A stretch of DNA of 11,684 nucleotides, taken from the NCBI GenBank assembly GCA_028282625.1, contig JANQHP010000186.1:1-11684 (forward strand), read 5' to 3'. The position numbers and the translations under genes are program-made. The notes under the pieces were generated by a model. The model made no database searches. It was not told the origin of the DNA and saw only the letters and a list, made by a program, of their open reading frames with translations. Of the stretch, positions 7,224 to 11,684 are shown piece by piece. Origin of the DNA: Rickettsiales bacterium (GTDB taxonomy: Bacteria > Pseudomonadota > Alphaproteobacteria > Rickettsiales > UBA8987). Position 1 is the first letter of the stretch. Every line of letters begins with the position of its first letter.

Positions 7224-7605
7224 AGGCTGGAGGATTTTTTGCCTGCCCTTCGTCAGCTTGCTGCTCTTTGGTTTTACCGTAGAGCACAGGTTGGATAATG
7301 TGCAGCAGGAGCAACGCGCGAAAAAGCTGTTTACCATGATTCATTGTATGGTGTGTGAGGGGCAGCCTATTGCGGAGTCCCAGACGGAGCTTGCCATCAG
7401 TATGCGTGCCTTGATACGCGATTTTATTGCACAGGGAAAACGTGACGAAGAGATATTGGATTTCATGAGGCAGCGTTATGGCCAGAAGAGCGTGCTGCTA
7501 CCTGCCTTTACATCCGCTACATTATGGTTATGGTTGGCACCGCTTCTGTTTGTGCTTGCAGGCATAGCAGGGCTACTCTTTTTGATGAAGCAAACCAAGC
7601 ATTAG
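7216..7605 (+). CDS. ccmH: Cytochrome c-type biogenesis protein CcmH (CycL type)
   Basis: A 129-residue periplasmic thiol protein that helps reduce or hold apocytochrome c before haem ligation. A hydrophobic signal or anchor lies at about 6-20. The redox pair is Cys44/Cys47 in HCMVCEGQPIAES, matching the family LRCxxCQGQ-I-ADS motif, but with Ile-His in place of Leu-Arg before the first cysteine. The conserved helical part follows (ELAISMRALIRDFIAQGK, then EEILDFMRQRYG), and a second membrane helix lies at 103-124. The ATG at 7216 (GAAGAG 7 bases upstream) is chosen over the TTG at 7201. It overlaps the HEAT-repeat gene by 8 bases. No TPR (CcmI-like) extension is fused to it. Confidence 0.93.
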   Translation: MSRGWRIFCLPFVSLLLFGFTVEHRLDNVQQEQRAKKLFTMIHCMVCEGQPIAESQTELAISMRALIRDFIAQGKRDEEILDFMRQRYGQKSVLLPAFTSATLWLWLAPLLFVLAGIAGLLFLMKQTKH

Positions 7606-7613
7606 GTGTGTTG

Positions 7614-8684
7614 ATGCCCAAAGTTCGTCTTTCCGGTCGTATTACTGGTGTAAAAGACCCTCAGCGTAAGTCACGCGCGCGGCTGCTTTATCGTCTTTTC
7701 CAGGCCGGGTGGGATATTTATAACGGCAATGGCGACCAGGCGATTACGCTTTCCAACATTCAGAAGAAGATTGTGGAGTCCGATGCGTTTGTGTTTACGC
7801 CTGGCGCGGGGCTGGAAGATATTTTTAAGGCGAGTTCTATTTTTGTGGGGTTTCAAACGCAGGATCCGGATTTGCAAGGCAAGCCTGCTGTATTACAAAA
7901 TAACGATGAAAGCTGGAACGGCCTGCTTGCTTTAATTGAGCATATGCATGATCTGGGCACGGTTGCCCAGCATTATAGCGACTTTTTGCATGTGGTGCGC
8001 AAGCCAAAAGAGGTGGTGCGCTTGCTACAAAAATATCGCAGTGGAGAGGAAGAGGCGCAAGGAATCACAGCCTCACAAAAGGCGGATGGTAGCGTGGAGG
8101 CACCTGAACCAGAAGAGGAGATGCCCCATTTTAATGTGTGTGTGTTTTGCTCGGCCAGTATCCAAGATGCAGGCTTTTTGGAGCAAGGCTACAAGCTTGG
8201 GCAACAGCTGGCGATGCAAGGCTGGGGGTGTGTTTCGGGTGCAGGCAGCACGGGCATTATGGGTCAGGTGGTAGCCGGGAGTGTCTCGAAAGCGGGTTGG
8301 TGCGGTGGTTCAAACGTACCGCATATCATTGAAATGGAAGGGTTGCCAGAGGGGCTTGTGTCGTTCTGGCCACGGCCGGATATTTATACACGCATGGAGG
8401 TGATGATAGAGCACTCCGATGCCTTTGTGATCATGCCAGGTGGGATGGGTACGTTGCAGGAGGTGTTGGCGCTTGTGTTGTTAAAACAGGCAGGTGACCC
8501 GATGATGCAAGGCAAGCCGATTTATATCTGGAACATGGCAAAAGAGGGCAAAGGGCATTTCTGGCAGCCATTGATAGGCTTGCTTACGGCGCATGGTTTT
8601 TCCTCCATGGTGCAGGTGATAGAGCAGGAAGAGGCGCTTCTTCTCGGGCTAAAGGAAGCAGCATCCACGCAAAGGAGGGCGTGA
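7614..8684 (+). CDS. LOG-family protein with two LOG-like domains, the first degenerate
   Basis: 356 residues. The C-terminal half (172-350) is a recognisable LOG (Lonely Guy, TIGR00730-type) domain: VCVFCSAS start, GWGCVSGAGSTGIMG (203-217), Arg260, and the signature PGGMGTLQE at 275-283. Family enzymes hydrolyse nucleoside 5'-monophosphates, including cytokinin riboside phosphates. The usual RK pair before the signature is Arg260-Met261 here. The N-terminal half aligns with it: AGWDIYNGNGDQAI (31-44) with GWGCVSGAGSTGI, ESDAFVFTPGAG (55-66) with HSDAFVIMPGGMG, and DPDLQGKP with DPMMQGKP. It lacks the PGGxGTxxE residues. An acidic, Glu/Gln-rich linker (143-171) joins them. The start ATG at 7614 has AGGTG 5 bases upstream, and ccmH ends 8 bases before. 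GTG 7608 is an alternative start. Confidence 0.85.
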   Translation: MPKVRLSGRITGVKDPQRKSRARLLYRLFQAGWDIYNGNGDQAITLSNIQKKIVESDAFVFTPGAGLEDIFKASSIFVGFQTQDPDLQGKPAVLQNNDESWNGLLALIEHMHDLGTVAQHYSDFLHVVRKPKEVVRLLQKYRSGEEEAQGITASQKADGSVEAPEPEEEMPHFNVCVFCSASIQDAGFLEQGYKLGQQLAMQGWGCVSGAGSTGIMGQVVAGSVSKAGWCGGSNVPHIIEMEGLPEGLVSFWPRPDIYTRMEVMIEHSDAFVIMPGGMGTLQEVLALVLLKQAGDPMMQGKPIYIWNMAKEGKGHFWQPLIGLLTAHGFSSMVQVIEQEEALLLGLKEAASTQRRA

Positions 8685-9115
8685 TGGTTTTAACGGCTGT
8701 CGTATTTTTGGGGCTATTATTTGCCTTGTTCAAACCGCTACGTAGTGGCTTTGGCGCGTTGCACGCAGCATTGCTGCTGCTTTTTGCGGGGGCGCATATG
8801 CTGTGGCGCTATGATGTGCCAACTTTTTCCAGCGTGGCGGTAGAGCATGTACTGTGGATGCATCTGCTGGTGATTCAGCTGGTGACGTTTGCGGCCTATG
8901 GGCGCGATAAATATATCAGTCAGCATGGCGGTGCTTGGCGTGTGCCAGAGCGCGTGCTGCATGGTTTGGCCTTTGCGGGTGGGACCCCGGCGGCGTTTTT
9001 GGCGCAGAAATTTTTTCGGCATAAAACCAAAAAGCAGAGCTTTCGCAACTTTTTCTGGTTGGTATTTGTGATCCAAATTGGGTTGATTATTGTGCTAAAG
9101 CGCTTCGTTGGATAG
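8684..9115 (+). CDS. DUF1294 family membrane protein
   Basis: 143 residues with about four hydrophobic segments (2-17, 24-41, 55-72, 123-138) and a conserved loop characteristic of DUF1294: FAAYGRDKYISQHGGAWRVPE (start 69), GLAFAGGTPAAFLAQ, and the basic RHKTKKQSFR (112-121). The family function is unknown; it is an inner-membrane protein, in some species fused to a cold-shock domain, which is absent here. The ATG at 8684 shares its A with the stop of the LOG gene (TGATG), and GGAGGG at 8674-8679 is 4 bases away. GTG 8681 would sit too close to that site. Tight coupling suggests one transcript with the HEAT, ccmH and LOG genes. Confidence 0.88.
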   Translation: MVLTAVVFLGLLFALFKPLRSGFGALHAALLLLFAGAHMLWRYDVPTFSSVAVEHVLWMHLLVIQLVTFAAYGRDKYISQHGGAWRVPERVLHGLAFAGGTPAAFLAQKFFRHKTKKQSFRNFFWLVFVIQIGLIIVLKRFVG

Positions 9116-9138
9116 TGCAGAAAATACTTGCCTATTTT

Positions 9139-9166
9139 GCGCGTTGCAGTAGTGTGCGCGCGTTTT
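9139..9166 (+). terminator. Weak possible terminator after the DUF1294 gene
   Basis: GCGCG at 9139-9143 can pair with CGCGC at 9157-9161 (plus one G-T pair) around an 11-13 base loop, followed by GTTTT. The stem is short and the T run only four bases long, so this may be chance. The 82-base gap 9116-9197 must also hold the ndk promoter, for which I see only an AT-rich TTATAAC (9178-9184) too close to the start to be a convincing -10. Confidence 0.22.
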
Positions 9167-9197
9167 CATTTGCAACTTTATAACCATAGGATAGACC

Positions 9198-9620
9198 ATG
9201 GCGATTCAACGCACTTTCTCCATTATTAAACCTGATGCTACGCGTCGCAACGTGACCGGTGCAATCAACGCGGTGATTGAAAAAGCAGGCCTGCGCATTG
9301 TCGCGCAAAAGCGTGTGCATTTGAGCCGACGTGAAGCGCGCTTGTTTTACGCGGTGCATGAGGAGCGTCCTTTCTTTGAGGAGCTGGTGGAGTTTATGGT
9401 TTCTGAGCCGGTTATTGTGCAGGTGCTGGAAGGTGAAGACGCCGTGGCGGCGTACCGCAAGGTGATGGGTGCGACCAACCCGGAAGAGGCCGATGCGGGC
9501 ACGATCCGTAAAGAATTTGCCTTAAGCATTGGCGAGAACTCGGTGCATGGCTCGGATAGCTTGGAAAACGCGAAGCAGGAGATCCACTTCTTCTTTAGCG
9601 ATAGCGAAATTGTAGGCTAA
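9198..9620 (+). CDS. ndk: Nucleoside diphosphate kinase
   Basis: A 140-residue cytoplasmic enzyme that moves the gamma-phosphate from ATP to other (deoxy)nucleoside diphosphates through a phospho-histidine. The catalytic signature is N114-S-V-H117-G-S-D-S, giving His117. The nucleotide site includes KPDATRRN at 11-18 and the GATNPEEADAGTIRKEF block at 91-107. Length matches bacterial Ndk (about 140-143). ATAGGA at 9186-9191 is 6 bases before the ATG. A lipoprotein gene follows after 6 bases, in the same frame. ndk and purN near each other fits nucleotide metabolism, although two unrelated genes lie between them here. Confidence 0.97.
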   Translation: MAIQRTFSIIKPDATRRNVTGAINAVIEKAGLRIVAQKRVHLSRREARLFYAVHEERPFFEELVEFMVSEPVIVQVLEGEDAVAAYRKVMGATNPEEADAGTIRKEFALSIGENSVHGSDSLENAKQEIHFFFSDSEIVG

Positions 9621-9626
9621 TCTGTC

Positions 9627-10124
9627 GTGTTTTTCTCCCGGTTTGGTGTTTGTGTTATTTGTTTAGCCCTGCTTAGCGGCTGTTTGGTCCATGTAGGAGA
9701 TTTTGGGGCATTCTGGGAAAAAGGGAAAACGCCTTCTGGGCTACTTGGCAAGTGGGTAGCGGTCATGGATGCTGAGGGTAATAGAAAGCCGCCTTCTTTT
9801 GTGGTGGAGGCGGTTTCCACGCCAGAGCCACTCCTTAGGCTGCATGTGGAGGCCTTTGGGTTTGAAAAAGAAACGGTGACCGCACGTAGCATACATTATG
9901 CAGGCCATGACTTTTTGATGGTTTGGGCTGATAAGGAGTTGGGGCTGGCCAAATACACCTTGCAGGAGGATGTGTTTACTTTTTATCCTTACGATCCTGG
10001 ATGGGCGAACACGCCTCACCGCATCGAACGCTTAAATGAGCAAAGCTTGCAGGTATGGCTGCAAAAAGCGGCAAAAGAGCCAAAATTTTATAACGCGGCC
10101 GTTGCCTTTAAAAGGGTGGATTAA
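9627..10124 (+). CDS. Small predicted lipoprotein, function unknown
   Basis: 165 residues starting at GTG. The N-terminus is a lipoprotein signal: Arg5, hydrophobic 7-17, and lipobox LLSGC with Cys19 as the acylated residue. The mature part is rich in aromatic and beta-forming residues (LLGKWVAV at 39-46, FVVEAV, FLMVWADKELGLAKYTL around 96-112, VFTFYPYDPGW at 116-126), suggesting a compact beta fold; a lipocalin-like barrel is only a guess. I do not recognise the family. It follows ndk by 6 bases in the same frame, so only the ndk TAA separates the two reading frames. Its TAA stop overlaps the stop of the convergent gene on the other strand. Confidence 0.8.
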   Translation: MFFSRFGVCVICLALLSGCLVHVGDFGAFWEKGKTPSGLLGKWVAVMDAEGNRKPPSFVVEAVSTPEPLLRLHVEAFGFEKETVTARSIHYAGHDFLMVWADKELGLAKYTLQEDVFTFYPYDPGWANTPHRIERLNEQSLQVWLQKAAKEPKFYNAAVAFKRVD

Positions 10125-11311
10125 ATGCGCTCAGGCGAGAGCGCGGCTTCACGCAACTGCGCGGCAATGACGGTCGGGTTGGCAGAAACGGCGCCAGGAT
10201 CTTTTTGCTCTGCTTGACCGAGTGCGGTAATGTCTTTGGCAGCGGCTTGGGCCACTACGGTGCTTAGATCTTGCGTTGTTGCTGCTGCTTGCGCTTGGCC
10301 ATAGTGCGGTTCAAGTGCCGCTAGAATTTCCTTCTCGCTGTAGGAAAGGGCTGCGCCAGGGCGGCAGCGAATGCTGCTTAGAAGGTCATTTTGTTGGCTT
10401 GCATTCAAGCCGGAATCTGGGTGCATTAACTCCTTGTGGGCTTCCTGTTTGGCGACCAATGCGCCATAGATTTTTTCCGATACCGCGTCCAACTTATCCT
10501 TATCTTTGGGTTTTAAGGTTTCGCCGCGCTCTGCCAGTATTGCTTGCTTGCCCGAAAGGTAATTATATGTTGTTTCTAACTGCTGCAAATCATAAGCACC
10601 AAGCAGCGGGTCATTTGGATCGTTAAAACGATCGCGCAAATCACCTTTCACCGCTTGCTTGTGCTCATCTCTTTTCATGTCTTCTTGGTACATTTTGGTC
10701 AATCCGGTGATATCGCCTGTATCCGCTATAAGGCCTTTGCCAGAAGTAAAGCCATAGGCATCCAAAGATTGTTGGCGTGCGCCCTCATAAGTAACATGCG
10801 CCATGCCAGGGTTAAGAGCAGAGGTCAGGGCGGCAGCTCCATTATTTCGTAGTTCTGCCATAGCTTTGCCAAAATCATCATGTTTGTCACCGGTGAAGAG
10901 CCCCTTAATGCCATGATAGCCAGCTTTGATGACGCCTTCTGCTGCCCAGGCAACAGGTGCAGCAACCGGAGTGGTTTGTGCTCCGTGCTTAAAGTTTTTG
11001 AATAGATTGCCTGCTTTTTCTAGTAAGCCGCCGGCAGCTTTGCGGCCCACTTGTTCCGTTACGCCGGTGCTATTGGCCATCTCGATGGCAGCAGAAGCGA
11101 GTTGGTCTCCGCCGCCTTCTTCTCCTTTGAGTATCTTATCAACGGCATCTGCGCCTTTTTGTGCGGCTTTGATGGTGCCGGTCACATTGCTGGAGCGGCT
11201 TGGAATATCGGGTTTAGGAGCAATATCCAACGCAGATTTGAGCGCGTTACCAGATTGCTTCACAAGCGTGCTTTCAATCGTACTTTGGGTTTGTGAGTCT
11301 GGTTTAACCAT
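10121..11311 (-). CDS. Hypothetical protein, 396 residues, helical, function unknown
   Basis: I do not recognise this protein. It has no signal peptide or clear membrane helix and a single cysteine (316). Residues 1-45 are polar, rich in Ser, Thr, Gln and Pro, and probably disordered. Residues 46-150 are Ala/Gly/Lys-rich with amphipathic helices (KAAQKGADAVDKIL, GGLLEKAGNLFKNF, GVIKAGYHGIKGLF). Residues 205-330 are strongly charged and helical, with a DPNDPLLGAYDLQQLETTYN segment (231-250) and a possible coiled coil around 265-295. The tail (335-396) is Ala/Gln-rich. The ATG at 11311 has a weak AGAAGA upstream. Its stop overlaps that of the convergent lipoprotein. A CtrA-like box lies about 55-70 bases upstream. 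Composition suggests a cytoplasmic, structural or possibly exported protein; the last is speculative. Confidence 0.78.
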   Translation of the reverse strand: MVKPDSQTQSTIESTLVKQSGNALKSALDIAPKPDIPSRSSNVTGTIKAAQKGADAVDKILKGEEGGGDQLASAAIEMANSTGVTEQVGRKAAGGLLEKAGNLFKNFKHGAQTTPVAAPVAWAAEGVIKAGYHGIKGLFTGDKHDDFGKAMAELRNNGAAALTSALNPGMAHVTYEGARQQSLDAYGFTSGKGLIADTGDITGLTKMYQEDMKRDEHKQAVKGDLRDRFNDPNDPLLGAYDLQQLETTYNYLSGKQAILAERGETLKPKDKDKLDAVSEKIYGALVAKQEAHKELMHPDSGLNASQQNDLLSSIRCRPGAALSYSEKEILAALEPHYGQAQAAATTQDLSTVVAQAAAKDITALGQAEQKDPGAVSANPTVIAAQLREAALSPERI

Positions 11312-11364
11312 GATCTTCTAGGTGCTATGTTCCTCTCTATTTTGCTACTTTAACATGCGTTTGG

Positions 11365-11380
11365 TTAAAGGAGTGTTAAC
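11365..11380. promoter_or_regulatory. CtrA-like binding box (TTAA-N7-TTAAC)
   Basis: The plus strand reads TTAA, seven bases, TTAAC; the minus strand likewise reads TTAA-N7-TTAAC. This is the full consensus of the alphaproteobacterial response regulator CtrA. It lies 54 bases upstream of the minus-strand 396-residue gene, a fitting position for promoter control. Extra TTAAC half-sites occur at 11350-11354 and at 11304-11308; the latter reads TTAACCAT across the start codon. No clear -10 was found. Confidence 0.5.
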
Positions 11381-11400
11381 GCAGGGTCGATCAATACCCA

Positions 11401-11424
11401 TGAGGCACGCCGAGGCATGCCTCA
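11401..11424. repeat. Inverted repeat at the purN 3' end
   Basis: TGAGGCA (11401-11407) pairs with TGCCTCA (11418-11424), a perfect 7-base stem with a 10-base loop. The inner GAGGCATGCCTC (11412-11423) is itself a 12-base palindrome. The purN stop codon is the last three bases of the plus-strand right arm. No T run follows in the purN direction, so it is not a standard intrinsic terminator, though it could protect the 3' end. Confidence 0.45.
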
Positions 11425-11684
11425 CGCAAAAGAGATATCGCCTTTGATCACGCGTTTCAGCGCTTTGGGGTAGCACGCATGCTCCGCCTGGTGGATGCGA
11501 GTGGCAAGGCTTGCTTCACTGTCATCCGGCAGAATCGCTACTTCCTGCTGGAGAATAATCGGGCCGCTATCCATCTCAGCCGTCACAAAATGCACCGTGC
11601 AACCGGTCGTGGTGGCTTTTGCGGCCAGCGCGTCACGGATCGCATGCGCGCCTTTAAACGCCGGGAGCAGGGAAGGGTGAATAT
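11422..11684 (-). CDS. purN: Phosphoribosylglycinamide formyltransferase PurN, C-terminal part (partial)
   Basis: The last 86 full codons of GAR transformylase, which moves a formyl group from 10-formyltetrahydrofolate to GAR in the third step of purine synthesis. The visible part begins in the catalytic motif (N)IHPSLLPAFKGAHA; the Asn codon is cut by the window edge, and the catalytic histidine is the second full residue. It continues with GCTVHFVTAEMDSGPIILQ, whose aspartate is the third catalytic residue, and EHACYPKAL near the end. It stops at TGA (11424-11422), inside an inverted repeat. The start lies outside the window. It points in the same direction as the 396-residue gene, 110 bases downstream. 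Confidence 0.95.
   Translation of the reverse strand, partial: IHPSLLPAFKGAHAIRDALAAKATTTGCTVHFVTAEMDSGPIILQQEVAILPDDSEASLATRIHQAEHACYPKALKRVIKGDISFA

Noticed and set aside
11350..11369. TTTAAC/GTTAAA inverted repeat as a terminator hairpin
   Set aside because: The stem is AT-rich and six bases long with no T run; the TTAA elements are better explained as CtrA-like sites.

Overview
The window looks like chromosomal DNA from an alphaproteobacterium. The main clues are a MetZ-type sulfhydrylase end, a 17 kDa-antigen-like glycine-zipper lipoprotein, the fabI-aroC pair, a c-type cytochrome maturation (System I) cluster, and a TTAA-N7-TTAAC box matching the consensus of the alphaproteobacterial cell-cycle regulator CtrA. 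Genus cannot be fixed from the sequence. Coding density is very high: the longest gene-free stretch is about 110 bases, and no RNA genes, insertion sequences, prophage genes or CRISPR arrays are visible.

Left part (1-2895, plus strand): the 3' end of a PLP-dependent homocysteine-forming enzyme, a small outer-membrane-type lipoprotein, then fabI (fatty acid elongation) and aroC (chorismate synthesis), 10 bases apart. aroC converges on a minus-strand block.

Middle block (2918-6589, minus strand): ccmD-ccmE-ccmF-ccmG followed by rsmD. The ccm genes are packed with 1-8 base overlaps or a 2-base gap. Their products carry haem to, and join it with, apocytochrome c: CcmD is a small membrane adaptor, CcmE a covalent haem chaperone, CcmF the haem lyase and CcmG a thioredoxin-like reductant. 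rsmD (16S rRNA methyltransferase) trails the unit.

Right-middle block (6672-9115, plus strand), divergent from ccmD across an 82-base gap: a secreted HEAT-repeat protein, ccmH (overlapping it by 8 bases), a two-domain LOG-family protein and a DUF1294 membrane protein. The cytochrome maturation set is therefore split over two divergent units, and no TPR-type CcmI gene is present here. The HEAT-repeat protein coupled to ccmH is a candidate partner in apocytochrome handling.

Right part: ndk and a small lipoprotein (plus strand), then a 396-residue protein of unknown function (minus strand) whose stop codon overlaps the lipoprotein's stop. It has a CtrA-like box about 60 bases upstream of its start. 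The window ends inside purN (minus strand, 3' part only). The most interesting items are the unknown protein with its CtrA box, the HEAT/ccmH coupling with a possible 10-codon leader ORF, and the internally duplicated LOG protein with one degenerate half.
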